Shown piece after piece: positions 7,905 through 14,815 of a stretch of DNA of 36,234 bases (position 1 is the stretch's first letter; the number at the start of each line of letters is the position of its first letter). The notes under the pieces are model-generated. The model was given only the letters and a program-made list of their open reading frames with translations, did not search any database and was not told where the DNA came from. A program made the translations under genes and the position numbers. The DNA comes from Bacteroidota bacterium (lineage in GTDB: Bacteria; Bacteroidota; Bacteroidia; Flavobacteriales_F; PHOS-HE28). The stretch is from NCBI GenBank assembly GCA_014584605.1, contig JACTMO010000016.1:1-36234 (forward strand). Reading direction: 5' to 3'.

Positions 7905-9062
7905 TCACTCCAGCCAGCTCTTCCAGTACTTCCCGTCGTCGATCTTCAGGGCCTCCTCGGTCACCATCAGGGGTCGGAAGGTGTCCACCATCACGGCGAG
8001 CTCGTTCGTTGCTTTCTGGCCGATGCTGCGCTCCATGGCGCCGGGGTGCGGACCGTGGGGGATGCCGGCGGGGTGCAGACTGATGTGGCCCGGGCCGATG
8101 TCGTTGCGGCTCATGAACTCACCGTCCACGTAATAGAGCACCTCGTCCGCGTCGATGTTGCTGTGGTTGTACGGCGCGGGGATGGCCTGGGGGTGGTAGT
8201 CGTACAGGCGCGGCACGAAGCTGCAGATCACCATGGCGTCTGTCTCGAAGGTCTGGTGGATGGGCGGCGGCAGGTGGACCCGGCCCGTGATCGGCTCGAA
8301 ATCGTGGATGCTGAAGGCGTAGGGGTAGTTGTAGCCGTCCCAGCCCACCACGTCGAAGGGGTGCGTGGCGTACACCAGCTCGTGCAGCAGGTCCTGCTTC
8401 TTCACCTTGATGGTGAAGCTACCCTTCCTGTCGATGGTCTCCAGTTTCTTCGGGCGGCGGATGTCGCGCTCGCAGTAGGGGCTGTGCTCCAGCAATTGCC
8501 CGAACCAGTTGCGGTAGCGCTTGGGCGTGTACACCGGCCGACGGCTCTCCACGATGAAGAGGCGGTTGTCCGTGTCCTTGAACTCCATGGTGTGGATCAT
8601 CCCGCGGGGGATCACCAGGTAGTCGCCGTACTTGAAATCGATGCTGCCCAGGAGAGTGCGGAGCGTGCCGCTGCCCTTGTGGATGAAGATCACTTCATCG
8701 CAATCGGTGTTCTTGTAGAAGTAGTCCACGCGTCTGGCCTGGGGCGCGGCGAGCACGATGGCCACATCGCCGTTCACCAGGATGGGCTTGCGCGCGGCCA
8801 GGTGGTCCTTCTCCGGCTTGACGTTGAAACCGTGCAGCCGCAGGGAACGCATGTTCTTGGCCACCGCGATCCTGGGCGTGAGGTCCCTGGGCTTGCCGAT
8901 GGACTTCACCTGGGTGGGGCGGTGGATGTGGTAGAGCAGGGAGCTCATGCCATCGAAACCGATGGTGCCGAAGAGCTGCTCGTAGAAGATGCGGTCCTTG
9001 CCGTTCTTGAAGACGGTGTGCCGCTTGTGCGGGATCTTGCCGAGGCTGTGGTAGATGGGCAT
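7905..9062 (-). CDS. hmgA: Homogentisate 1,2-dioxygenase
   Basis: The 385-residue enzyme opens the ring of homogentisate to maleylacetoacetate, a step of tyrosine and phenylalanine breakdown, using a mononuclear iron. Recognisable blocks are FYEQLFGTIGFDGMSSLLYH near the start, the cupin segment KYGDYLVIPRGMIHTMEF, and the iron-site region with PYNHSNIDADEVLYY and GIPHGPHPG, which supplies conserved His and acidic residues. The length fits the shorter bacterial form. It begins 5 nt after the trhO stop, so the two are probably co-transcribed. The other pathway genes (maleylacetoacetate isomerase, fumarylacetoacetase) are not in the window. Confidence 0.92.
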   Translation of the reverse strand: MPIYHSLGKIPHKRHTVFKNGKDRIFYEQLFGTIGFDGMSSLLYHIHRPTQVKSIGKPRDLTPRIAVAKNMRSLRLHGFNVKPEKDHLAARKPILVNGDVAIVLAAPQARRVDYFYKNTDCDEVIFIHKGSGTLRTLLGSIDFKYGDYLVIPRGMIHTMEFKDTDNRLFIVESRRPVYTPKRYRNWFGQLLEHSPYCERDIRRPKKLETIDRKGSFTIKVKKQDLLHELVYATHPFDVVGWDGYNYPYAFSIHDFEPITGRVHLPPPIHQTFETDAMVICSFVPRLYDYHPQAIPAPYNHSNIDADEVLYYVDGEFMSRNDIGPGHISLHPAGIPHGPHPGAMERSIGQKATNELAVMVDTFRPLMVTEEALKIDDGKYWKSWLE

Positions 9063-9067
9063 GGATG

Positions 9068-10249
9068 TCAGTTATTGTTTGGGCCGCGCGCTTCGAGCCA
9101 CGAGCTGCGAGCTTGGCCACGTCGCCGTTCGGCCCGTGGCCAAGCTCGCAGCTCGTGGCCAGCGGCCAACCGTTCTTCCTCTTTCGCAATGCGTGCGCGA
9201 AGCGCCGCAGGATCATTGATCGCCTTGGTCCTGGTGCTGCGGGTGCTGCGGCCCTTGCGCCAGGCGCGTCGAACCTCCATGGGCTGTTGGTGGACCTCCC
9301 GGCAGGAAGGGGAGCAGCAATGGTCGTATTTCGCGGCACACGCTTCGCACTGCACCAGCAACACGTTGCAGGTGGCCTCCCGGCAGTTGGTGATGCGGTC
9401 GCTCGGTGTTCCGCACTGCATGCACGTGCTCACCACATCGTCCGTGATGCGCTCCGCGAGGCGTTCATCGAATACGAAGTTCCGGCCCTTGTACTTGCTC
9501 TGCAGCCCTTCGGCCTTGATCTGACGCGCGTAGTCGATGATGCCGCCGTGCAGCTGGCTCACGCGGGAGAATCCTTCGTGTTTCAGCCACGCGCTGGCCT
9601 TCTCGCAACGGATGCCGCCGGTGCAGTACAACAGAATTTCCGGTTCCGCAGAGGGTCGACCCAGTGGGTCGGCGCTACGACGTTCCAACATCCCCACCAC
9701 CTCCTCGATGGCACCGCGGAAGGTGTCGGCCTTGGGCAGGTAGGCCCCCTCGAAATGCCCGATCAGGCATTCGTAGTTGTTGCGCATGTCGATCACCAGC
9801 GCGCCTTCCTCCATCTTCCGGTGGAAGGTGGCGGCATCCAGGTGTTCGCCCACGTTGGTCACGTCGAACGCATCATCGACCAGTCCATCGGCGACGATCT
9901 TGCGCTTCACCGTGATCGCAAGCTTGAGGAAGCTGCGGCCATCGTCCTCGACCGCGATCTTCCACGGCATGTCCTTGAATTCCGCACGTGCATCCAAGGC
10001 CGTGCGGAACGCATCCAGGTTCGCCGTGGGCACGCTCACCTGGGCGTTGATGCCCTCCGGTGCCACATAGGTGCGCCCCAGCACGCCCAGGGCCTCCCAT
10101 TCGCGGTAGAGCGCGTGGCGCAGGGCCCCCACGTCAAGCAGGCGTACATACCGGTAGAAGGAGAGCGTGGTACGGGGCACCCCTTCGTGTTCAAGCCTGG
10201 CCCGGAGGACATCCGGTCCCAACAGGTTGCGCAGGCGATGGACTTCCAC
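9068..10249 (-). CDS. trhO: tRNA uridine 5-hydroxylase TrhO (YceA), with repeat-derived inserts
   Basis: The 393-residue rhodanese-family enzyme hydroxylates U34 of tRNAs in the prephenate-independent route to 5-hydroxyuridine. An N-terminal acylphosphatase-like part (EGINAQVSVP) precedes the rhodanese domain with catalytic C209 in YCTGGIRCEKAS, then a cysteine-rich C-terminal region (CMQCG, CEACAAKYDHCC). It starts with GTG at 10249; an in-frame TAG lies just upstream and a -7 box ends 4 nt before. Two oddities: residues about 190-203 before the active site are longer than in E. coli YceA and coincide with a DNA palindrome, and the last 32 residues are encoded by a 25-bp inverted repeat. The catalytic residues look intact. 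Confidence 0.9.
   Translation of the reverse strand: MEVHRLRNLLGPDVLRARLEHEGVPRTTLSFYRYVRLLDVGALRHALYREWEALGVLGRTYVAPEGINAQVSVPTANLDAFRTALDARAEFKDMPWKIAVEDDGRSFLKLAITVKRKIVADGLVDDAFDVTNVGEHLDAATFHRKMEEGALVIDMRNNYECLIGHFEGAYLPKADTFRGAIEEVVGMLERRSADPLGRPSAEPEILLYCTGGIRCEKASAWLKHEGFSRVSQLHGGIIDYARQIKAEGLQSKYKGRNFVFDERLAERITDDVVSTCMQCGTPSDRITNCREATCNVLLVQCEACAAKYDHCCSPSCREVHQQPMEVRRAWRKGRSTRSTRTKAINDPAALRARIAKEEERLAAGHELRAWPRAERRRGQARSSWLEARGPNNN
9097..9159. repeat. 25-bp perfect inverted repeat forming the trhO 3' end
   Basis: 9097-9121 is the exact reverse complement of 9135-9159, with a 13-nt loop. It lies wholly inside the trhO frame and encodes a basic, low-complexity tail containing ARSSWLEARG. 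Its AGCT/GAGCTTGGCC-rich units resemble the repeat cluster at 35812-35880. Confidence 0.6.
9655..9673. repeat. Short palindrome inside trhO
   Basis: A near-perfect palindrome (9-bp arms with one G-T pair around a single central base) encodes part of RRSADPLGRPSAEP, a stretch without counterpart in E. coli YceA as I remember that protein. Confidence 0.4.
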
Positions 10250-10253
10250 GATG

Positions 10254-10261
10254 CGAAGCTA
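10254..10261 (-). promoter_or_regulatory. -7 box (TAGCTTCG) of trhO-hmgA
   Basis: The minus strand box ends 4 nt before the GTG start of trhO. It is back to back with the tdh box 30 nt away, forming a divergent promoter region. Confidence 0.5.
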
Positions 10262-10291
10262 AGGCAGGTCCAACGGCTTGCCCGCCGCGCA

Positions 10292-10299
10292 TAGTTTTG
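10292..10299 (+). promoter_or_regulatory. -7 box (TAGTTTTG) of the threonine dehydrogenase gene
   Basis: An exact match to TAnnTTTG, ending 5 nt before the ATG at 10305. A TTG at 10278-10280 is only 11 nt upstream, closer than usual. Confidence 0.55.
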
Positions 10300-10304
10300 G
10301 CCCC

Positions 10305-11249
10305 ATGTCCAGGAAGATCCTCGTCATCGGCTCCTCGGGCCAGATCGGCACCGAGCTCGTGGAAGGTCTGCGATCGCGCTTCGGCGCGGAGAGCGTGGTG
10401 GCCAGCGACATCAAGGAGCCCCAGGTGAAGCAGGAGGGCCCGTTCGTGCTCGTGAACGCCATGGACCGGCGCGGCATCGAGCGGATCATCGACAAGCATG
10501 GCATCACCGAGGTCTACCTGCTCGCCGCCCTGTTGAGCGCCACGGCCGAGAAGGACCCCGCCTTTGCCTGGAAGCTGAACATGGAGAGCCTGCTGATCGT
10601 CCTTGAACTGGCGCGTGAGGGGAGGCTGAAGAAGGTGTACTGGCCCAGCAGCATCGCGGTCTTCGGCCCCACCACGCCGAAGGACATGACGCCGCAGCGC
10701 ACGGTGACGGAGCCCACCACCGTGTACGGCATCAGCAAGCTGGCCGGCGAGGGCTGGTGCCAGTACTACCACCAGCGCTACGGCGTGGACGTGCGCAGCA
10801 TCCGCTACCCGGGCCTCATCGGTTGGAAGAGCGCGCCCGGCGGCGGCACCACGGACTATGCGGTGCACATCTTCCATGAAGCGATCAAGCAAAACGCCTA
10901 CACCAGCTTCCTTGGCCCGGAGAGCACCCTGCCGATGATGTACATGCCCGACGCCATCCGGGCCACCATCGACCTGATGGAAGCCCCTGCGGAACGGATC
11001 AAGGTGCGCACCAGCTACAACCTGGCCGGCATGAGCTTCGATCCCGCACAGATCGCCGCGGAGGTGGCCCGGCACTTCCCGGGGTTCAGGATGAGCTACG
11101 CCCCCGACCAGCGCCAGGCCTACGCCGATTCGTGGCCGAACAGCATCGACGACAGCGCGGCACGGACCGACTGGGGTTGGAAGCCGCAATACGACCTGCG
11201 CGCCATGGTGGACGACATGGTGCTGAACCTGCGCGGCAGGCAGGGCTGA
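10305..11249 (+). CDS. tdh: L-threonine 3-dehydrogenase, NAD-dependent epimerase type
   Basis: The 314-residue short-chain enzyme oxidises L-threonine to 2-amino-3-ketobutyrate with NAD. It has the Rossmann glycine motif GSSGQIG at residues 9-15, the conserved serine in WPSSIAVFGP and the catalytic Y141 and K145 in YGISK. The segment PGGGTTDYAVHIFHEAI and MYMPDAIRATIDLM are signatures of the epimerase-like TDH found in Bacteroidota and animals, distinct from the zinc MDR-type Tdh of E. coli. The start at 10305 follows a perfect promoter box by 5 nt. The usual partner, 2-amino-3-ketobutyrate CoA ligase, is not next to it. Confidence 0.92.
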   Translation: MSRKILVIGSSGQIGTELVEGLRSRFGAESVVASDIKEPQVKQEGPFVLVNAMDRRGIERIIDKHGITEVYLLAALLSATAEKDPAFAWKLNMESLLIVLELAREGRLKKVYWPSSIAVFGPTTPKDMTPQRTVTEPTTVYGISKLAGEGWCQYYHQRYGVDVRSIRYPGLIGWKSAPGGGTTDYAVHIFHEAIKQNAYTSFLGPESTLPMMYMPDAIRATIDLMEAPAERIKVRTSYNLAGMSFDPAQIAAEVARHFPGFRMSYAPDQRQAYADSWPNSIDDSAARTDWGWKPQYDLRAMVDDMVLNLRGRQG

Positions 11250-11263
11250 CGCGACGGTTGAAA

Positions 11264-11278
11264 CCCCGGGTGCCGGGG
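11264..11278 (+). terminator. Small GC hairpin after tdh
   Basis: CCCCGG pairs with CCGGGG around GTG, 15 nt after the tdh stop. No T run follows, so termination is uncertain. Confidence 0.3.
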
Positions 11279-11312
11279 ATGCGTAAAGCGGGCGTCCCGA
11301 AAAGCCCCCGCC

Positions 11313-12206
11313 ATGCTCCGTGCGCTGTTCCTCGGTGTTCTCCTGACCTGTGGGCTCCACCAGGTCTGGGGCCGGGCACAGACCACCGAACAACCGGCCG
11401 GCGGGATGAACCAGCTGGACGCGCAGGGCCGACGCACCGGGCACTGGCGGCTGGTGGCTCCCCAGGAGGGGCGCTCCGGCTATGCCGACGGCCAGCTGAT
11501 CGAGGAAGGCAGCTACCTCAACGGCAAGCGTACCGGCAGCTGGTCGCGCTACTGGCCCAACGGCAAGGTGATGAGCGAGATCACCTACCACCTGGGCCGG
11601 CCCAAGGGACCGTACAAGACCTATTTCCCCAGCGGCCGGCCCGAAGAGCAGGGCAACTGGGACCTGGACCGCAACACCGGGACCTTCAAACGCTGGCACC
11701 CCAACGGTGAACCGGCCCAGGAGTTCGTGTTCGATCAGTACGGCACGCGCGACGGCCAGCAGAAGTACTACCACGAGAACGGGCAACTGGCCGTGGCGGT
11801 GAACATCGTGCAGGGCAAGGAGGACGGCACCCTCAAGCGCTACTACGCCAACGGCGACCTGCAGCAGGTGGCCGAGTTCAACGGCGGGGTGATCAACGCG
11901 GCCAACAGCCGCTACATCAAGCCGGTGCATCGGGAGACGGTCGTGGCCCCCGAGCCGGGCGGCAAGGCGGCGCCCGCCGTCAGCGCCGAGGAGCGGCCCA
12001 ATGCGGTCACCTTCCGCGAGAACGGCTACAACACTTTGTACGACAGGCAGTTGAGGCTGTCCCAGGTGGGCTTCTTCAAGAACGGCCGTCTCTTCGATGG
12101 CAAGCGCTACCGCTACGACAAGGACGGCAGGCTGGTGCGCATCGAGGTGTACCAGGACGGCCGCTACGCCGGCGACAGCGTGATCACCGACGAGGACCTG
12201 CAGTAG
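11313..12206 (+). CDS. Exported YwqK/MORN-repeat protein
   Basis: The 297-residue product begins with a signal peptide (MLRALFLGVLLTCG, cleavage near WGRAQ). Residues about 40-190 hold tandem 20-25-residue repeats of the form G-x-W-x-x-Y-x-x-N-G-x-x, for example GSWSRYWPNGKVMSE, GTFKRWHPNGEPAQE and GTLKRYYANGDLQQ, the MORN-like variant found in proteins labelled YwqK. A last unit with KNGRLFDGKRYRYD closes the protein. In Bacteroidota such proteins are common and exported; the antitoxin label attached to the family has no support here because no toxin gene is adjacent. The role is unknown. Confidence 0.85.
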   Translation: MLRALFLGVLLTCGLHQVWGRAQTTEQPAGGMNQLDAQGRRTGHWRLVAPQEGRSGYADGQLIEEGSYLNGKRTGSWSRYWPNGKVMSEITYHLGRPKGPYKTYFPSGRPEEQGNWDLDRNTGTFKRWHPNGEPAQEFVFDQYGTRDGQQKYYHENGQLAVAVNIVQGKEDGTLKRYYANGDLQQVAEFNGGVINAANSRYIKPVHRETVVAPEPGGKAAPAVSAEERPNAVTFRENGYNTLYDRQLRLSQVGFFKNGRLFDGKRYRYDKDGRLVRIEVYQDGRYAGDSVITDEDLQ

Positions 12207-12224
12207 GGCGCCGGTGGGGGTGGC

Positions 12225-12232
12225 TACCTTCG
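12225..12232 (+). promoter_or_regulatory. -7 box (TACCTTCG) of cysS
   Basis: The box ends 17 nt before the ATG at 12250 and argues against the upstream ATG at 12214, which would lie before it. Confidence 0.45.
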
Positions 12233-12249
12233 TCCCCGCTCCGCCCACC

Positions 12250-13731
12250 ATGTCCACCGCCAAGAAGGGACCCTTCTTCCTCACCAACACGCTCACGCGC
12301 CGCAAGGAGGAGTTCGTGCCGCTGCGCCCGCCCCATGTGGGCCTTTATGTGTGCGGCCCCACCGTGTACAGCGACGTGCACCTGGGCAACGTGCGCAGTT
12401 TCCTCACCTTCGACGTGCTCTACCGCTGGCTCACCTTCGTGGGCTACAAGGTGCGCTACGTGCGCAACATCACCGATGTGGGCCACCTGACGGGCGACGT
12501 GGACGAAGGGGAGGACAAGATCGCCCGGCGCGCGAGGCTGGAGCAGCTGGAGCCCATGGAGATCGTGCAGAAGTACACCAACGGCTTCCACGACGTGATG
12601 CGGCTGTTCAACATCCTGCCGCCCAGCATCGAGCCCACCGCCACCGGCCATCTCATCGAGCAGATCGCGATGGTGCAACGCATCTTGGCCAGCGGCTTTG
12701 GCTACGAGGCCAACGGCAGCGTGTATTTCGACGTGCCCGGGTTCGCAACGAAGCACCCGTACGGCGAGCTCAGTGGCCGGAAGATCGACGAACTGCTGGC
12801 CAACACGCGCGACACCGAGGGCATGGAGGAGAAGCGCAGTCCGCTCGACTTCGCCATCTGGAAGAAGGCGGACCCCTCGCACCTGATGAAGTGGCCCAGC
12901 CCCTGGGGCGAGGGCTTCCCCGGCTGGCACCTGGAGTGCAGCGCGATGAGCACCAAGTACCTGGGCGGCACCTTCGACATCCACGGTGGCGGCATGGACC
13001 TGAAGTTCCCGCACCACGAATGCGAGGTCGCGCAGAGCGTGGCGGCCGATGGCCATGCGCCCGTGCGCTACTGGATGCACGGCAACATGCTCACCGTGAA
13101 CGGCCGCAAGATGGCCAAGAGCGAAGGCAACGGCTTCACGCCGGAGGAACTGCTGACCGGCGACCACAAGCTGCTGGAGAAGGGCTACAGCGCCATGACG
13201 GTGCGCTTCTTCATGCTGCAGTGCCACTACGCCAGCACGCTCGACTTCAGCAACGCCGCCATGCAGGCCTCGGAAAAGGGCCTGGAGCGCCTGGAGAAGG
13301 CGATGGCCCTGCTGCCCGGGCTCAAGCCGGGCGATGCCGACGGGGCGGACATCGAAGCGCTGGAGCACCGTTGCCATGCGGCCATGAACGACGACCTCAA
13401 CACGCCGGTGCTCATCGCCGAGCTGTTCGAGGCCGTGCGCCTCATCAATTCGGTGAACGACAGCAAGCTGAAGCTCACCGCCGGGGCCCTGGAGCGGCTG
13501 CGTTCGCTCATGCAGGCCATGGTGCGCGACGTGCTCGGCTTCCGCGCGGAGGCGGGCGCCGGCGGCGATGACCGCATGCTGGACGCCCTGGTGCAGGAGT
13601 TCATCCACCTGCGTGCCGAGGCCAAGGCGCGCAAGGACTTCGCCACCGGCGATGCCATTCGTGACCGGCTCGGGGCCATCGGCATCGCCCTCAAGGACAG
13701 CAAGGAGGGGACCACATGGGAACGCACATGA
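12250..13731 (+). CDS. cysS: Cysteinyl-tRNA synthetase
   Basis: The 493-residue class I synthetase charges tRNA-Cys. The HIGH-type motif is HLGN at residues 44-47, and the KMSKS loop reads KMAKS at 287-291, a change that is seen in functional relatives. Expected zinc ligands are present: C35 in YVCGP, C230 in HLECSAM, and H255 and E259 in HHECE. The C-terminal DALR-like helical region ends with the family pattern [19 protein letters not shown]. Length is normal for CysS (about 460-500). The M28 peptidase gene overlaps its last codons. Confidence 0.96.
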   Translation: MSTAKKGPFFLTNTLTRRKEEFVPLRPPHVGLYVCGPTVYSDVHLGNVRSFLTFDVLYRWLTFVGYKVRYVRNITDVGHLTGDVDEGEDKIARRARLEQLEPMEIVQKYTNGFHDVMRLFNILPPSIEPTATGHLIEQIAMVQRILASGFGYEANGSVYFDVPGFATKHPYGELSGRKIDELLANTRDTEGMEEKRSPLDFAIWKKADPSHLMKWPSPWGEGFPGWHLECSAMSTKYLGGTFDIHGGGMDLKFPHHECEVAQSVAADGHAPVRYWMHGNMLTVNGRKMAKSEGNGFTPEELLTGDHKLLEKGYSAMTVRFFMLQCHYASTLDFSNAAMQASEKGLERLEKAMALLPGLKPGDADGADIEALEHRCHAAMNDDLNTPVLIAELFEAVRLINSVNDSKLKLTAGALERLRSLMQAMVRDVLGFRAEAGAGGDDRMLDALVQEFIHLRAEAKARKDFATGDAIRDRLGAIGIALKDSKEGTTWERT

Positions 13732-14726
13732 GCACCGGGATGCGCCTGGCCTTGGCCGGCCTTGTGCTGGTGGCGCAGGCCTGCACACCCGACGGTCCGC
13801 CGAGGCAGGATCCGCCGAAGGTCGTGGCACGGCCCCTGCCGCCGCCCTTCAGCGCCGACAGTGCGTACGCCTTCGTGCAACGCCAGGTGGACTTCGGCCC
13901 CCGGGTGCCGGGCACACCGGCGCATGCGGCCTGTGCCGACTGGATCGTGGCGCGTCTGAAGGCCTCGGGGGCCACGGTGACCGAGCAGCACGGCCGGGTC
14001 ACCGCCTTCAACGGCAACCCGCTGCCGCTGCGCAACATCATCGGCAGCTGGCGCCCCGAGGCCCGGGACCGCATCCTGCTGCTGGCGCACTACGACACGC
14101 GGCCCTTCGCCGACCAGGACGAGGAGCGCCGCAACGAACCGATCCCGGGCGCCAATGATGGTGGGAGCGGGGTGGGCATCCTGTTGGAGATCGCACGCCA
14201 CCTGGCCGGGGCTGCGGACACGGCCCTGCTGGGGGTGGACATGCTCTTCACCGACGTGGAGGACTACGGCGAGCCCACCGGTGCCATGACCGCCGAAGGC
14301 AACAACATCGACACCTGGGCGCTGGGCAGCCGGTACTGGGCCATGAACCCGCACGTCCCGGGATATACCGCGCGCTTCGGCGTGCTGCTGGACATGTGCG
14401 GGGCGAAGGGCGCACGCTTCTATCAGGAGTCGATCAGCATGCAGTACGCGCCGCAGGTGGTGCAGAAGCTCTGGCGCGCGGCCGCCGCGCTGGGCCATGG
14501 CGAACGGTTCGTGTCCGAAACGCGGCATTTCGTGGGCACGGACGACCATCTGCCCATCAACGAGCTGCTGCGCATCCCCACGGCGGACATCATCGAGCAC
14601 CACGAGGGCACGCGGGCCTTCCACCCCAGCTGGCACACGCACGCCGACAACATGGACGTGATCGACCGGGCCACGCTGCAGGCCGTGGGCGCCACGGTGA
14701 TGGAGGTGCTGTGGAAGGAACGGTGA
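13716..14726 (+). CDS. M28 family peptidase / glutaminyl cyclase-like lipoprotein
   Basis: The 336-residue protein has an N-terminal hydrophobic segment ending in LVAQAC, a possible but imperfect lipobox. The metallopeptidase core shows AHYDTRP (about 125-131), the zinc-binding GANDGGSGV, DVEDYGEP and a C-terminal THADNMDVI with the last histidine ligand. This pattern fits M28 aminopeptidases and the closely related bacterial glutaminyl-peptide cyclotransferases; the sequence alone does not decide. The ATG at 13716 follows AAGGAGG (13702-13708) by 7 nt; a second ATG at 13728 overlaps the cysS stop as ATGA and gives 332 residues. Either way it is coupled to cysS. Confidence 0.85.
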   Translation: MGTHMSTGMRLALAGLVLVAQACTPDGPPRQDPPKVVARPLPPPFSADSAYAFVQRQVDFGPRVPGTPAHAACADWIVARLKASGATVTEQHGRVTAFNGNPLPLRNIIGSWRPEARDRILLLAHYDTRPFADQDEERRNEPIPGANDGGSGVGILLEIARHLAGAADTALLGVDMLFTDVEDYGEPTGAMTAEGNNIDTWALGSRYWAMNPHVPGYTARFGVLLDMCGAKGARFYQESISMQYAPQVVQKLWRAAAALGHGERFVSETRHFVGTDDHLPINELLRIPTADIIEHHEGTRAFHPSWHTHADNMDVIDRATLQAVGATVMEVLWKER

Positions 14727-14793
14727 GGCGACGGGCGTTACCGACCTGACGGCCGGCCCGTCGGACCTCCGCTGCGGTGCTGCACCGGTCCTG

Positions 14794-14808
14794 GCCCCGT
14801 TCCGGGGC
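14794..14808. terminator. Hairpin between convergent genes
   Basis: GCCCCG pairs with CGGGGC around TTC in the 89-nt gap between the M28 gene and the convergent FG-GAP gene. It could end transcription from either side. Confidence 0.35.
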
Positions 14809-14815
14809 GTCGTGC

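Noticed and set aside
6400-9524. Long plus-strand frames opposite the peroxiredoxin, deaminase and dioxygenase genes
   Set aside because: All are antisense shadows without motifs, while the minus strand carries complete enzymes with active sites.
11313-12206. YwqK-like protein as an antitoxin
   Set aside because: No toxin gene is adjacent, the protein has a signal peptide, and the label is a family name rather than evidence.
13108-13122. KMAKS instead of KMSKS in CysS
   Set aside because: Alanine at this place occurs in functional class I synthetases, and the zinc ligands and HIGH motif are intact, so it is not evidence of a broken gene.
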